Assembly: GCA_031761875.1 (NCBI GenBank)
Contig: CP134492.1
Span: forward strand, 62,001 to 126,000
Origin: Bacillaceae bacterium IKA-2
GTDB taxonomy: Bacteria > Bacillota > Bacilli > Bacillales > Anaerobacillaceae
Direction: 5' to 3'
DNA: 64,000 nt
The notes beneath the pieces are model-generated. The model ran no database searches. It was not told where the DNA came from and saw only the letters and a program-made list of their open reading frames with translations. Position numbers and translations under genes: made by a program. How positions within the stretch are numbered: position 1 is the stretch's first letter; every line of letters starts with the position of its first letter. Below, in pieces: positions 49,867-59,805 of this stretch.

Positions 49867-49932
49867 GTTGCGCGCCTATAAAGATAGACATAACGCAACC
49901 TCGCTCATTGCTTTTTTGCATGAGAAAAGGAA

Positions 49933-50358
49933 TTAATCTTCGATAACGATTCCCATACTACGTGCAGTACCTTCTACCATACGCATAGCTGACTCTACGT
50001 TAGCTGCGTTAAGATCTGGCATCTTTGTTTCTGCGATTTCACGTACTTTATCACGATTAATTGTTGCTACTTTACTACGATTCGGTTCACCTGAACCACT
50101 CTCAATACCAGCTGCTTTTTTAAGTAATACTGCAGCAGGTGGAGTTTTCGTAATGAATGTAAATGAACGGTCTTCAAAAACCGTAATTACTACCGGAATA
50201 ATTAAACCAGCTTGATCAGCAGTACGAGCGTTAAATTCTTTACAGAATCCCATAATATTAACTCCCGCTTGACCTAGTGCTGGTCCAACTGGCGGTGCTG
50301 GATTTGCTTTCCCAGCAGGAATTTGTAACTTTACCAATTTAATAACCTTTTTAGCCAC
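49933..50358 (-). CDS. rplK: 50S ribosomal protein L11
   Basis: A 141-residue L11 starting [20 protein letters not shown]. The start is GTG at 50356-50358, eight bases after AGGAGGTG; the in-frame GTG three codons upstream is part of that site. It binds the GTPase-associated region of 23S and is needed for RelA sensing. Confidence 0.97.
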   Translation of the reverse strand: MAKKVIKLVKLQIPAGKANPAPPVGPALGQAGVNIMGFCKEFNARTADQAGLIIPVVITVFEDRSFTFITKTPPAAVLLKKAAGIESGSGEPNRSKVATINRDKVREIAETKMPDLNAANVESAMRMVEGTARSMGIVIED

Positions 50359-50488
50359 GCGACACACCTCCTTAAGTCCGTGATGTGGTAACCGGATCTT
50401 CTTAATTAGATCCTCCCACTCGATTTACTTTCTATAAGTGAAAATTGATAGAAAGTTCTGTTCGAAATTTACATTAAGAACATAAAAA

Positions 50489-50517
50489 ATTTTAACACTT
50501 TAAAAACAAGATAGCAA
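50489..50517 (-). promoter_or_regulatory. Candidate sigma-A promoter for rplKA
   Basis: Minus-strand TTGCTA (50512-50517), 17 bp, TAAAAT (50489-50494). It lies just after nusG and 130 bp upstream of rplK. Confidence 0.6.
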
Positions 50518-50523
50518 GTTTTT

Positions 50524-51057
50524 TTAGATTTTTTCTACTTGAGAAAACTCTAATTCAACTGGTGTCTCTCGACCAAACATGTTTACGTGCACTTTAAGCT
50601 TTCTTTTCTCAGCTGAAATGTCTTCAATTGTTCCGACAAAATTCGCAAATGGTCCTTCTTTTACCTTAACAGATTCTTTTAATTCATATTCGATACCTGC
50701 CCTCGGTTCTTCCACACCCATTTGACGTAAAATTGATTCTACTTCTTCTGGAAGAAGTGCTGTTGGTTTAGAACCAGCACCAGCTGAGCCAACAAATCCA
50801 GTGACTCCAGGAGTGTTTCTTACCACATACCAAGAATCGTCAGTCATAATAATTTCAACAATTACATATCCTGGGAATATTTTCTTTGTTACAGTCTTTG
50901 TTTTTCCATCTTTTGTTTCTGTTATTTCTTCAACTGGAACAAGGACACGAAAGATCTTGTCTTCCATGGACATAGATTCTACTCTTTTTTCTAAATTTGC
51001 TTTAACTTTGTTTTCATACCCTGAATAAGTATGAACTACATACCAATTTTTCTCCAT
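50524..51057 (-). CDS. nusG: Transcription elongation/pausing factor NusG
   Basis: A 177-residue NusG with an N-terminal NGN domain ([20 protein letters not shown]) and a C-terminal KOW domain ([16 protein letters not shown]). The start is fixed by similarity at the ATG 51055-51057, but the only good Shine-Dalgarno (GAGGAGGGA) is 23 bases upstream. A small hairpin (51065-51080) sits in between and would shorten that distance to seven bases. Confidence 0.96.
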   Translation of the reverse strand: MEKNWYVVHTYSGYENKVKANLEKRVESMSMEDKIFRVLVPVEEITETKDGKTKTVTKKIFPGYVIVEIIMTDDSWYVVRNTPGVTGFVGSAGAGSKPTALLPEEVESILRQMGVEEPRAGIEYELKESVKVKEGPFANFVGTIEDISAEKRKLKVHVNMFGRETPVELEFSQVEKI

Positions 51058-51064
51058 AATCAAC

Positions 51065-51080
51065 AGGACCGTTTTGTCCT
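51065..51080 (-). promoter_or_regulatory. Hairpin between the nusG Shine-Dalgarno and its start codon
   Basis: AGGAC pairs with GTCCT around a six-base loop. The Shine-Dalgarno GAGGAGGGA (51081-51089) directly abuts one side and seven bases lead to the ATG on the other. Confidence 0.5.
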
Positions 51081-51180
51081 TCCCTCCTCTATGGATCAAT
51101 CTCACTTATAAGAAGACATTCAAAAAGTTCAAAAACGATAACTCTTTTGAACAGCTCTTAAAACTAAATGGAAAGACCTT

Positions 51181-51375
51181 TTACCCTAAAATCAAACGCA
51201 CTAACTCAGAGACCCCTAAGTCAACAACCGTAAAGAAAAGCGCAATAAAAATTACAGTAACAAGAACTACTATAGTATAACGAGTTAATTCTTTTCTAGT
51301 AGGCCATGATACTCTTTTAAGTTCAAATACTACATCTCGTAAAAATCGGATATTTTTCTTAACAATTCCGGCCAT
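51181..51375 (-). CDS. secE: Preprotein translocase subunit SecE
   Basis: A 64-residue single-span SecE with the conserved amphipathic segment VVFELKRVSWPTRKELTRYT and one membrane helix after it. The ATG at 51373-51375 follows GGTGGAGGTG. It stabilises SecY and lies between rpmG and nusG as usual. Confidence 0.95.
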   Translation of the reverse strand: MAGIVKKNIRFLRDVVFELKRVSWPTRKELTRYTIVVLVTVIFIALFFTVVDLGVSELVRLILG

Positions 51376-51463
51376 TAACGACACCTCCACCCTTTAAGCA
51401 CTTACTTTAAATCTAGCTATTTATTGTTTGAACATCAGCTCGTACAAATCAAAATAATACGGA

Positions 51464-51613
51464 TTATTTAGTTTCAAGATGAAGGGTGTGCTCGTTGCAT
51501 ACTTTACAGAACTTTTTAGTTTCCACTCGTTCCGGATTTAAAGCTGGGTTTTTTTCAGTTGTATAGTTACGAGCCTTACAAATACCGCATCCTAAAACAA
51601 CCTTTTTCCGCAT
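51464..51613 (-). CDS. rpmG: 50S ribosomal protein L33, zinc-binding form
   Basis: A 49-residue L33 starting [20 protein letters not shown]. Zinc ligands are Cys9, Cys12, Cys36 and Cys39. I use the ATG at 51611-51613, preceded by AGGGG at ten bases; an earlier ATG seven bases upstream is in another frame. It is upstream of secE, as in B. subtilis. Confidence 0.94.
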   Translation of the reverse strand: MRKKVVLGCGICKARNYTTEKNPALNPERVETKKFCKVCNEHTLHLETK

Positions 51614-51660
51614 TTTTCATTACCCCTATCTTGCAAATGATAATATTCACATATTCGCTA

Positions 51661-51689
51661 ACTTTATCATAGAGCTTTCAGAGTGTCAA
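51661..51689 (-). promoter_or_regulatory. Sigma-A promoter for rpmG-secE-nusG
   Basis: Minus-strand TTGACA (51684-51689), 17 bp, TAAAGT (51661-51666), about 48 bp upstream of rpmG. Confidence 0.7.
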
Positions 51690-51821
51690 TATCAGTCTAA
51701 ATTACTATAATTAAGTTTATCCATATTACTAAATTTAAAACTAGATAGCATATTTAATTTGTAATTAATGAAACTATTACTTGCCGACTCTGGATTAAAT
51801 TATTGCTATTTGCTTTTTTGG

Positions 51822-51848
51822 CAACAAAAAAACAGGGGCTTCCCTGTT
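51822..51848 (-). terminator. Terminator after sigH
   Basis: AACAGGG / CCCTGTT with an AAGC loop and a run of seven T on the minus strand. It starts at the sigH stop codon. Confidence 0.9.
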
Positions 51849-52501
51849 TAAATGCTAGCTCCTTTAAATTCAACAAAACGTTCTAGCTTTCGTTTTACTC
51901 TTTGCAGGGCATTATCAATTGATTTAACGTGCCTGTCTAAATCAATTGATATCTCTTGATATGATCTTCCATCTAAATAAAGCATTAAAACTTTTCTTTC
52001 AAGTTCACTTAGTATTTCTCCCATTTTTAACTCAATATCAACAAATTCTTCTTGATTAATTAGTAACTCCTCAGGATTAGTTACTCGATTTCCACAAATA
52101 ACGTCGAGAAGTGTACGATCACTGTCTTCATCATAGATTGGTCTATCTAAAGAAACATAAGAGTTTAAAGGGATGTGCTTTTGCCTTGTCGCTGTCTTAA
52201 TTGCTGTAATAATTTGTCTTGTAATACAAAGTTCAGCAAACGCTTTAAAGGATGATAGCTTGTCCCCTTTAAAATCGCGAATCGCTTTATAAAGACCAAT
52301 CATTCCTTCTTGAACGATATCTTCATGATCAGCACCAATCAAAAAGTAGGATCTAGCTTTTGCCCTTACAAAGTTCTTATATTTATGAATAAGAAATTCT
52401 AGAGCCCCACTATCCCCTTCTCGAACATACTCAACTAAGTACTCATCTTCCATTTTTTCGAAGTCAGTATTTGTGATTGTATTGAGGCTTATGCTCACCA
52501 T
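51848..52501 (-). CDS. sigH: RNA polymerase sigma-H factor
   Basis: A 217-residue sigma factor for early sporulation and post-exponential genes (Spo0H). Region 2 contains the segment RAKARSYFLIGADHEDIVQE and the -10 binding part ITRQIITAIKTATRQ; region 4 helix-turn-helix is at about 172-206 (DGRSYQEISIDLDRHVKSID). The start could be the ATG at 52499-52501 or the next codon GTG, which is better spaced from GGAGGG. In B. subtilis its promoter is repressed by AbrB. Confidence 0.96.
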   Translation of the reverse strand: MVSISLNTITNTDFEKMEDEYLVEYVREGDSGALEFLIHKYKNFVRAKARSYFLIGADHEDIVQEGMIGLYKAIRDFKGDKLSSFKAFAELCITRQIITAIKTATRQKHIPLNSYVSLDRPIYDEDSDRTLLDVICGNRVTNPEELLINQEEFVDIELKMGEILSELERKVLMLYLDGRSYQEISIDLDRHVKSIDNALQRVKRKLERFVEFKGASI

Positions 52502-52566
52502 AATCCCTCCGACCTTTGCTGAATTGTGTGAAAAATCAAGTGAATTAATTACCTAATTATAGGAAT

Positions 52567-52596
52567 ATTATATAGCATCTATTAAAGTAACGTCAA
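52567..52596 (-). promoter_or_regulatory. Sigma-A promoter for sigH
   Basis: Minus-strand TTGACG (52591-52596), 18 bp, perfect TATAAT (52567-52572), about 65 bp upstream of sigH. The downstream stretch is AT-rich, which would suit AbrB-type control as in B. subtilis; that part is inference. Confidence 0.7.
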
Positions 52597-52600
52597 CCAC

Positions 52601-53113
52601 TCACATGTCACCGCGGCGCCATTTTTCGAAAATTTCTGTCATTTCGTCAGAAATCGGGATTTTTAGTGCGTTTCTTTGTTTTTTCGACTTCTTTAATTCA
52701 TCTTTAATTCCTTTTTCGATGACGTCCATTTCTGTTCGCAATTCTCTTGCTGAAATACGTAAAGCCCCATAACCAAATGTAACAGATTGTTCTACAAAGT
52801 CAGATGTTGCCACATACACTTGCGTATTAATATTTTTTAATTGTTTCACTAGTTTTTCGATTCGCTCATCAGCAGTCTCATTTTCCTTAGTATAAACAAT
52901 TTCGAGCCTGTAGTTTTTATATTTTTTTCCAACCCCCGGTACCATATGAGCATCAAAAACAACACAAACTTTCATGCCACTATATGCTTGATATTCAGCC
53001 ATATTTTCAATGAGCTGATCTCTAGCATCCTCGAAATTACTTTTTTTTAGAACTTTTAATTCTGGCCAGTCTCCAATAATATTGTAACCATCAACGAGAA
53101 GGATATCTACCAT
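52601..53113 (-). CDS. rae1: Ribosome-dependent mRNA endonuclease Rae1 (YacP, NYN domain)
   Basis: A 170-residue NYN/PIN-like nuclease. Acidic residues that should line the active site are in LLVDGYNIIGD (about 5-15), VVFDAH (51-56) and YVATSDFVEQ. In B. subtilis Rae1 cuts mRNA in the ribosomal A site. It is one base downstream of rlmB and shares its operon. Confidence 0.93.
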   Translation of the reverse strand: MVDILLVDGYNIIGDWPELKVLKKSNFEDARDQLIENMAEYQAYSGMKVCVVFDAHMVPGVGKKYKNYRLEIVYTKENETADERIEKLVKQLKNINTQVYVATSDFVEQSVTFGYGALRISARELRTEMDVIEKGIKDELKKSKKQRNALKIPISDEMTEIFEKWRRGDM

Positions 53114-53114
53114 T

Positions 53115-53864
53115 TTATTTCGTTCCTACTGGATTACGCTTTCTAAGAACCTCATACATTAAGAGGCTAGCCGCTACTGATGCATTTAACGAAGTGACTT
53201 TCCCTAACATCGGAATTCGAAGTAAAAAGTCACACTTTTCTTTTATCAATCGACTTATACCCTTACCCTCACTGCCAATTACTAAACCAATCGGTAAGTC
53301 AAAGCTCGCTTGTCTAAAATCAGTATCTCCTGTTGCATCTGTTCCCGCAAACCATAAACCGCGCTTTTTTAACTCCTCCATTGTTCTCGCAAGATTAGTG
53401 ACCCGAACAACTGGTACATACTCAATTGCGCCTGCTGATGCCTTGGCCACTGTCGCCGTCAAGCCAACAGCTCGACGTTTAGGGATAATTACACCGTGGG
53501 CTCCAGCAGCATCAGCTGTCCGAATAATCGAACCTAAATTATGGGGATCCTCTAGTTCGTCAAGTAAAAGAAAGAATGGCTCTTGACCTTTTTCTTTTGC
53601 ATTTGTAAACAAATCTTCTAATTCAGCATATTCATATGCCGCTACTGAGGCAACAACACCTTGATGATTTTGCGTATCAACAAGAGACTCAAGTTTCTTC
53701 TTAGGGACGAATTGAAATAGAATTCCATTTTCTTTCGCAAGATCAATAACTTGATCTATTTGTCCTTTTTGTGAACCTTCACCAATCCAAATTTTATTAA
53801 TAGGATGCCCAGCACGAATCGCCTCTAAAATCGGATTTTTACCAATAATAAATTCACTACTCAC
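53115..53864 (-). CDS. rlmB: 23S rRNA (guanosine-2'-O-)-methyltransferase RlmB-like (TrmH family)
   Basis: A 249-residue SPOUT methyltransferase with an N-terminal substrate-binding domain (FIIGKNPILEAI) and a C-terminal knot domain with motifs DPHNLGSIIRTADAAG, GSEGKGI and TSLNASVA. I use the GTG at 53862-53864, which follows AAAGGAG; the frame extends 32 codons upstream into mrnC. Genes annotated rlmB or trmH in Bacilli may differ in target. Confidence 0.92.
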   Translation of the reverse strand: MSSEFIIGKNPILEAIRAGHPINKIWIGEGSQKGQIDQVIDLAKENGILFQFVPKKKLESLVDTQNHQGVVASVAAYEYAELEDLFTNAKEKGQEPFFLLLDELEDPHNLGSIIRTADAAGAHGVIIPKRRAVGLTATVAKASAGAIEYVPVVRVTNLARTMEELKKRGLWFAGTDATGDTDFRQASFDLPIGLVIGSEGKGISRLIKEKCDFLLRIPMLGKVTSLNASVAASLLMYEVLRKRNPVGTK

Positions 53865-54288
53865 TGCTCTCACTCCTTTCATTTTTTTCGATAATTTTAA
53901 ACGTTTCAATAATAACTTCATCGAGTCTTCCGTAGCGATTGAGTAAATATAAGTAACCAATTAATGCTTCATAAGCTGTACTAAGGCGATAAGTTTGTAA
54001 ATCTGTATTCTTCCGAACATTACCAGGCTTAGCATTCCTGCCCCGCATCACAACAGCACTCTCTTCATCTGTCAAAAAACCATCAGCTAGCAGTTGGTTG
54101 ATTACGACTGCCTGCGCCGGCGCCGATACATACGTGGTGGCTGTTTTATGAAGCTTATTTGGTCTAACTTTCCCTTGCGCAATCAAGTGGTAGCGCACAT
54201 ACATGTCTAGTACTGAATCGCCCATATACGCTAACGCCAGTGCATTTAATTGTATTAAATCAATTTTAGATTCTGTTAATTTCATCAT
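53857..54288 (-). CDS. mrnC: Mini-ribonuclease 3 (MrnC)
   Basis: A 143-residue RNase III catalytic domain without a dsRNA-binding domain. The signature region LNALALAYMGDSVLDMYVRY holds catalytic acids, and the second acidic motif is in YEALIGYLYL. Mini-III matures both ends of 23S rRNA. It overlaps rlmB by eight bases. Confidence 0.95.
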   Translation of the reverse strand: MMKLTESKIDLIQLNALALAYMGDSVLDMYVRYHLIAQGKVRPNKLHKTATTYVSAPAQAVVINQLLADGFLTDEESAVVMRGRNAKPGNVRKNTDLQTYRLSTAYEALIGYLYLLNRYGRLDEVIIETFKIIEKNERSESSE

Positions 54289-54295
54289 AACTATC

Positions 54296-55696
54296 CTATA
54301 CCCTCTTCCAACGTACCCCTTGTGATGTGTCTTCTAAAACAATCTTCATTTCTTTTAAATCGTCTCTAATTTTATCAGCTAAAGTAAAGTCTTTATTTTT
54401 TCTAGCTTCGTTTCTTTGTTCAATCAGCTTATCGATCTCAGAATCTAATAACTCTTTTGGGGCAGTCAGGACAAAACCAAGCACCTGAGATAACTCCTCA
54501 AATTGAGTGAGAAACTCTTCTAAGACCCTTTTTGATGAATGACCTTCTCGCAAGTATACATTAGCCAATTTTGCTAAATCAAACAAGGTCGCAATAGCGT
54601 TGGCGCTATTAAAATCGTCATCCATCTCTTTAATAAAGTTCACTTTTTCAGTATTGATTTTCGCTAACCATTCTTCCTCATTTTCACCTAAGTTAACCGT
54701 TTCTGTTAAACGATACTCTAAATTAGCAACCGTGGTTTTCAAACGATCCAAACCATTTTTAGCACTACTTAAAAGCTCATCATTAAAATTAATCGGACTA
54801 CGATAATGAGCCATTAGCATAAAGAAACGAATGATTTCAGGATGATATTTTTTGATAATATCGTGAACTAAAATAAAGTTCCCTAACGACTTAGACATTT
54901 TTTCATTATCAATATTAATATATCCATTATGCATCCAATAGTTTGCCATCGGTTTACCTGTCATTGCTTCTGATTGGGCAATTTCATTTTCATGATGAGG
55001 AAATGACAGGTCTTGACCACCTGCATGAATGTCAATTGTGTCTCCTAAATATTTTTTTACCATTGCCGAACACTCAATATGCCAACCAGGTCTTCCTTCT
55101 CCCCAAGGACTTTCCCATGAAATTTCAGCTGGTTTTGCTTTTTTCCAAAGGACAAAATCGAGCGGGTCTTTTTTTTGTTGTTCAACTTCAATTCTTGCTC
55201 CAGATTGTAAGTCATCGATCGACTGCTGCGAAAGTTTTCCATATCCCTTGAATTTCCTTGTACTATAATAGACGTCTCCGTTAACTTCATAAGCAAACCC
55301 TTTTGTAACTAGACCTTCAACAAACTCAATAATTTCTGTCATCGTTTCTGTTACCCGAGGATGGGCATCTGCTGTGCAAACCCCTAGGGCACCAACATCT
55401 TCAAAATAGGCTTTAATAAAACGGTCCGCAATTGTTGGCACATCTTCCCCAAGTTCATTGGCTACTCGAATTAACTTATCATCAACATCAGTAAAGTTTG
55501 AAATATAATTTACTTCATAGCCTCGGAACTGAAAATATCGTCGTACCATGTCAAAAATAATCGCCGGTCTTGCATTTCCAATATGAATATAGTTATAGAC
55601 TGTTGGCCCACAAACATACATTTTTACTTTATTAGCTTCTATTGGTTTAAAAAGCTCTTTTTGTCTCGTCAACGTGTTATAAACTTTAATCGACAT
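54296..55696 (-). CDS. cysS: Cysteinyl-tRNA synthetase
   Basis: A 466-residue class I synthetase with HIGN at 38-41 and KMSKS near 268. The active-site zinc is bound by Cys29, the Cys of HIECSAM, and His/Glu of SFPHHENE, which select cysteine. GGGAGTG precedes the ATG. It is downstream of cysE and under the same T-box. Confidence 0.97.
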   Translation of the reverse strand: MSIKVYNTLTRQKELFKPIEANKVKMYVCGPTVYNYIHIGNARPAIIFDMVRRYFQFRGYEVNYISNFTDVDDKLIRVANELGEDVPTIADRFIKAYFEDVGALGVCTADAHPRVTETMTEIIEFVEGLVTKGFAYEVNGDVYYSTRKFKGYGKLSQQSIDDLQSGARIEVEQQKKDPLDFVLWKKAKPAEISWESPWGEGRPGWHIECSAMVKKYLGDTIDIHAGGQDLSFPHHENEIAQSEAMTGKPMANYWMHNGYINIDNEKMSKSLGNFILVHDIIKKYHPEIIRFFMLMAHYRSPINFNDELLSSAKNGLDRLKTTVANLEYRLTETVNLGENEEEWLAKINTEKVNFIKEMDDDFNSANAIATLFDLAKLANVYLREGHSSKRVLEEFLTQFEELSQVLGFVLTAPKELLDSEIDKLIEQRNEARKNKDFTLADKIRDDLKEMKIVLEDTSQGVRWKRV

Positions 55697-55724
55697 TTTT
55701 ACACTCCCTATACAATTTTAGCTG

Positions 55725-55868
55725 ATTGAATTTCATAATGCTGATTTGACGCCACTATGATACTTCATCTAGTTGAATTAAAACTCTTTCAACTAGGGAG
55801 TTGAAATGAACCGTTTTCAACTTTGTAGCTTGATGTGGCTAATTTATTGGTATTATGAAATTCACTCT
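55725..55868. repeat. MITE-like palindromic element, family R3, copy B
   Basis: About 144 bp with near-perfect inverted ends GAATTTCATAAT / ATTATGAAATTC, filling the cysE-cysS gap. Arms match those of 47509-47616 in swapped order. The centre carries a separate inverted pair TAGTTGAA / TTCAACTA. Confidence 0.75.
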
Positions 55869-55877
55869 AGCTGATTT

Positions 55878-56516
55878 CTATTTGTTTTTTAATAAATTTA
55901 TTTCTTCTTTTAGCTTTTTGATCTCAACTTCAAGTTCTTTAAATTTATCTGCAACCGGGTCCGGTAAATTAATGTGGTCAAGGTCTCTACTTATTTTCAC
56001 ACCATCTTGCACAACGACGCGGCCTGGAATACCAACAACTGTCGAGTTTGGTGGCACCTCATTGAGAACGACAGAACCCGCACCAATCCGTGAGTTCTTA
56101 CCAATTGTCATTGATCCCAAAATTTTTGCTCCTGTTGCGATCAAAACGTGATCTTCAATTGTAGGATGACGCTTTCCTTTTTCTTTTCCGGTACCACCTA
56201 GAGTCACACCTTGATAGATCGTTACACTATTACCAATTTCACAAGTCTCCCCAATGACTACACCCATTCCATGGTCGATAAACAAACGTTGGCCAATGAC
56301 AGCGCCTGGGTGAATTTCAATCCCTGTTAACCAACGAGCAAATTGAGAGAAAAACCGCGCTAAAAAAAACAGTCTCTTTTTCCACAAGTAATGGGCTATT
56401 CGATGCCCCCATACCGCATGAAGTCCTGAATACGTAAAAATGACTTCAAGTATATTTCTGGCTGCAGGATCTTGCTCAAAAACTACATCAATATCGTTTC
56501 TTATTGTTTTAAACAA
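55878..56516 (-). CDS. cysE: Serine O-acetyltransferase
   Basis: A 212-residue serine acetyltransferase for the first step of cysteine synthesis. The left-handed beta-helix contains the hexapeptide segment [17 protein letters not shown], with the catalytic His, and [21 protein letters not shown] choose TTG at 56514-56516, nine bases after GAAAGG; upstream frame lies in the leader. It is followed by cysS, so both make cysteine available for translation. Confidence 0.94.
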   Translation of the reverse strand: MFKTIRNDIDVVFEQDPAARNILEVIFTYSGLHAVWGHRIAHYLWKKRLFFLARFFSQFARWLTGIEIHPGAVIGQRLFIDHGMGVVIGETCEIGNSVTIYQGVTLGGTGKEKGKRHPTIEDHVLIATGAKILGSMTIGKNSRIGAGSVVLNEVPPNSTVVGIPGRVVVQDGVKISRDLDHINLPDPVADKFKELEVEIKKLKEEINLLKNK

Positions 56517-56563
56517 TATTTTCACCCTTTCATAATTTATTAAGAAAAACATTGGAGCTATAC

Positions 56564-56810
56564 AGAAAAAAAACGCCCCCGTGCATTGCTGCACAGAGAC
56601 GCTTTTTGGCGTGGTTCCACTCTGTTTGAGTATTTTCATACCCCACTTAACTCATTAACGGTGAGTACCGCCGCTACTTACTTAGCTAAAAGCCGTTTAG
56701 TATCAGACTCAGAGGGGCATTTCAAAAGTCATCTCTTAAGCTGCTTACACCTTAGACAGCTCTCTCTAAAAAGAGAATGAATCCTTTTACTTATCCTCAT
56801 CAACGTAATT
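56564..56810 (-). promoter_or_regulatory. T-box riboswitch (Cys) upstream of cysE-cysS
   Basis: The leader has the T-box sequence AGAGTGGAACCACGCC (56608-56623), followed by a terminator hairpin with GCGTCTCTGTGC / GCACGGGGGCG and a T-run (56566-56605). A TGC triplet in the Stem I loop region (AAATGCCCC, about 56713) is the likely Cys specifier. It would allow readthrough when tRNA-Cys is uncharged. Confidence 0.9.
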
Positions 56811-56846
56811 TATAAGAAAAGCGCAAAAACTTTACACTTTCTGTTC

Positions 56847-58301
56847 TTACAATAAATTTTCTAATCGCTTTAAAATTGTTTCTTTACCTAACAAACTAAT
56901 CGCTTGAGGTAAGTCAGGGCCATGCGTTTGCCCAGTTGTTGCAACGCGGATTGGCATGAATAATTGTTTGCCTTTTTGTCCTGTCGCCTTTTGTGTGGCC
57001 TTTGTTGCTGCTTTTATATGTGCAGCGGTAAAGGTCGGTAATCCTTCTAGCTGCGCTTTAAACTCGGCAATAACTTGAGGCACTTGCTCACTGTTTAAAA
57101 TTTCTCTTGCTTCTTCATTATACTCAATATTAGCATTAAAGAACAACTCAGTTAACTCAACAATTTCTTGACCATAGTTCATTTTTTCTTGATGTAGTAA
57201 AATTAAGTCTCTGCCCCATGCCAATTGTTCAGGAGTCATCTCTTGGGGAAGTCTACCACTACTTACTAAATGAGGCAATGCTAGGGCAACTACCTTATCA
57301 GCATCTGCGGCTTTAATATATTGATTATTCATCCAATCTAATTTTTGTGTATCAAAAACAGCTGGCGCTTTTGAGACTCTTTCTAAGTTAAATTGCTCAA
57401 ATAGCTCTTCTTTTGTAAAAATTTCTTCTTCCCCAACAGGAGACCAGCCCAGTAAAGCTAAAAAATTAACGATTGCCTCAGGCATATACCCTAAATCACG
57501 ATATTGTTCAACAAACTGAATAATAGATTCATCTCGTTTACTCATTTTTTGACGATCTTGGTTTAAAATTAAGGAAGCATGAGCAAATTTAGGGGTTTCC
57601 CATTCAAATGCCTGAAATAACAAAACTTGTCTTGGCGCATTAGACAAATGTTCTTCACCACGAATAATGTGGGAGATTTCCATTAGATGATCGTCGACGA
57701 CAACAGCAAAGTTGTACATTGGAATGCCATCACGTCTCGCAATAATAAAATCACCAATACCATCTGCTTCAAAAGTAACTTGGCCACGAATAGCATCATC
57801 GACAATGATTTCTTTAACCTCCGGGATTAGGAAACGAATGACGGGTTTACGTCCTTCTTTTTCATAAGCCACTCGCTCTTCCTCAGTTAAGTTTCGATCA
57901 CGACCACTATACTTAGGCGTCTCACCTCGAGCTAATTGCTCTTCGCGTTCTTTTTCACTTTCCTCTTCACTCATATAACAATAATACGCTTTTCCTTCGT
58001 TAATTAACTGTTGAAGATACTTTTTATAAATATCTAATCGCTCCATACAACTATATGGACCGTATTCACCACCGATGTCAGTACTTTCGTCCCAGTTAAT
58101 GCCTAACCATTTCATACTTTCAAGAAGCTTTGCCTTTGCTGTTTCAACATTTCTCGCTTGGTCAGTATCTTCAAATCGAATAATAAATTTCCCGCCTTCT
58201 TTACGAGCAAATAAATAATTGAAAAGAGCGGATCTCGCTCCACCGATGTGTAAATGCCCCGTTGGACTTGGAGCAAAGCGTACTCTAACTTGTTTTGACA
58301 T
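56847..58301 (-). CDS. gltX: Glutamyl-tRNA synthetase
   Basis: A 484-residue class I synthetase with HIGG at 18-21 ([16 protein letters not shown]) and KMSKR near 250. The ATG at 58299-58301 is chosen by family length; only a weak GGATG lies upstream, and an in-frame ATG six codons earlier is an alternative. In Bacilli it also charges tRNA-Gln, later amidated by GatCAB. Confidence 0.96.
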   Translation of the reverse strand: MSKQVRVRFAPSPTGHLHIGGARSALFNYLFARKEGGKFIIRFEDTDQARNVETAKAKLLESMKWLGINWDESTDIGGEYGPYSCMERLDIYKKYLQQLINEGKAYYCYMSEEESEKEREEQLARGETPKYSGRDRNLTEEERVAYEKEGRKPVIRFLIPEVKEIIVDDAIRGQVTFEADGIGDFIIARRDGIPMYNFAVVVDDHLMEISHIIRGEEHLSNAPRQVLLFQAFEWETPKFAHASLILNQDRQKMSKRDESIIQFVEQYRDLGYMPEAIVNFLALLGWSPVGEEEIFTKEELFEQFNLERVSKAPAVFDTQKLDWMNNQYIKAADADKVVALALPHLVSSGRLPQEMTPEQLAWGRDLILLHQEKMNYGQEIVELTELFFNANIEYNEEAREILNSEQVPQVIAEFKAQLEGLPTFTAAHIKAATKATQKATGQKGKQLFMPIRVATTGQTHGPDLPQAISLLGKETILKRLENLL

Positions 58302-58440
58302 ATTTAACACATCCATTTCTATCATAATATTGTTTTTGTTTATCTTACCAGAGTGAATTCGAATTTTAAAGTTGGATTTCAAATCAGGTGGTCTTAGACT
58401 CCATCTATTTTTCCAATTTTCTAGCATTCTAGATCGAGTT

Positions 58441-58917
58441 CTATTTCTTAATTAAAAGAACCACTGCTTGGGCGGCAATACCTTCTTCTCTCCCACAAAA
58501 CCCTAGTTGTTCGGTTGTTGTTGCTTTCACATTTACTTGGTTTAAATCAGCTTCAAGTAATTCGCTTATTCGGCGTCTCATCGCCGGGATATACGGTGCC
58601 ATTTTTGGCTTTTGGGCAATAATTGTACAGTCAACATTACCAAGCACATACCCTTTATTTTTTGCGATTTCCCAAACACGGGAAAGTAGTTTCGCCGAAT
58701 CTGCATCCTTAAATGCTGGGTCATTATCGGGAAAGTGTTTCCCAATATCTCCCTCGCAAATAGAACCTAAGATTGCATCAGCAACTGTATGTAGTAAAAC
58801 ATCCGCGTCGGAATGACCTAACAAACCTTTTTCATATGGAACCTCAATCCCACCGATAATTAACGGTCGTCCCTCTACTAATTGATGTACATCGAATCCT
58901 TGTCCAATTCTTATCAA
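58441..58917 (-). CDS. ispF: 2-C-methyl-D-erythritol 2,4-cyclodiphosphate synthase
   Basis: A 158-residue IspF of the MEP isoprenoid pathway. The metal ligands are Asp9, His11 and His43, and HSDADVLLH and GQGFDVH motifs are intact. The start is TTG overlapping the ispD stop (TTGA), with GAGGTG upstream. Confidence 0.97.
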   Translation of the reverse strand: MIRIGQGFDVHQLVEGRPLIIGGIEVPYEKGLLGHSDADVLLHTVADAILGSICEGDIGKHFPDNDPAFKDADSAKLLSRVWEIAKNKGYVLGNVDCTIIAQKPKMAPYIPAMRRRISELLEADLNQVNVKATTTEQLGFCGREEGIAAQAVVLLIKK

Positions 58918-59606
58918 TGCGTTTCACCTCGTTTCAATCGTAAAATTGATTCAGCAAAAATAATATCTTCTGGGGTCGTCAGCTTAATATTAAAATAATC
59001 TCCGGTAACAATCGAAACCGTTCTATTTAACCCTTCCATTAAACTAGCGTCATCAGTTCCCACGAACTCACTTTGTTCAGCCCATTCATGCGCTTCTAAA
59101 ATTGCTTTTAAATGAAATGCTTGTGGTGTTTGGACAGACCAAAGGTTAGTACGGTCAACTGTACGTGAAACTTTGCAACCGCTACTTTCCTTTACAGTAT
59201 CTTTAATTGGAACTGCTAAAATAGCTGCTTCAGTAAGACTTGCTTCTTTAACTAAATCATGAAGAAGATCTGTTTTCACAAATGGCCTTGCTCCATCATG
59301 AATAAGCACAATCAGATCTCCAGTTAAAGCCTTCAAACCATTATAAACACTTTGTTGCCTTTCTTTTCCACCGGAGATAATTCTTTTTAATTTTGAAATT
59401 CCATATAATTTGGTTAGTTCCCTTATTTCCTCTTTTTCACTCTCGTTTCCAACAACGATTATCGCTTCACACCAGTCATCACATTGGAAAATTTCCAATG
59501 TATGAATAATAACAGGCTTATCTTCAAGAAGAAGGAACTGTTTATTTTTGTTTAACTTCATCCTTTTCCCTTGGCCTGCTGCCGGGATTACTACCGAGTA
59601 TCTCAT
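58914..59606 (-). CDS. ispD: 2-C-methyl-D-erythritol 4-phosphate cytidylyltransferase
   Basis: A 230-residue IspD that activates MEP with CTP. The nucleotide-binding loop is [17 protein letters not shown] (8-24) and the substrate motif [20 protein letters not shown] precedes the ATG. It is coupled to ispF by a four-base overlap. Confidence 0.97.
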   Translation of the reverse strand: MRYSVVIPAAGQGKRMKLNKNKQFLLLEDKPVIIHTLEIFQCDDWCEAIIVVGNESEKEEIRELTKLYGISKLKRIISGGKERQQSVYNGLKALTGDLIVLIHDGARPFVKTDLLHDLVKEASLTEAAILAVPIKDTVKESSGCKVSRTVDRTNLWSVQTPQAFHLKAILEAHEWAEQSEFVGTDDASLMEGLNRTVSIVTGDYFNIKLTTPEDIIFAESILRLKRGETH

Positions 59607-59662
59607 CTTATTTCCCCCAATAATCCATTCTCACGACTATGATTATTATAGCTAACTTTATA

Positions 59663-59752
59663 AGAAAAGCACAAGGCGCCTGCTCCTGCGGTTACTCGTC
59701 GTAAAACCTAGCTATGAAGTAACTCATTGATTTGTCTTGGAGCTAGAAAAAA
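59663..59752 (+). repeat. Dispersed repeat, family R1, copy 5
   Basis: Starts ATAAGAAAAGCACAAGGCGCC and ends TTGGAGCTAGAAA, matching the ends of the 13869 and 49703 copies. A short further piece with the same start is at 56814-56832. It lies in the yacL-ispD gap. Confidence 0.7.
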
Positions 59753-59792
59753 AGGAAACGTCAGGTGGGTACGAAACTCACCTAACGTTTTT
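59746..59792 (-). terminator. Terminator after yacL
   Basis: AACGTTAGGTGAG / CACCTGACGTT form the stem, followed by CCTTTTTTT on the minus strand. Confidence 0.85.
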
Positions 59793-59805
59793 ATAAAACC
59801 TCTAT

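Noticed and set aside
49866-49916. Inverted repeat GGTTGCG / CGCAACC upstream of rplA as a terminator
   Set aside because: No T-run follows on the minus strand and the loop is long.
51074-51280. Plus-strand frames over nusG-secE and similar long antisense frames in rpoB, rpoC and fusA
   Set aside because: They are antisense to confidently assigned conserved genes and lack ribosome binding sites.
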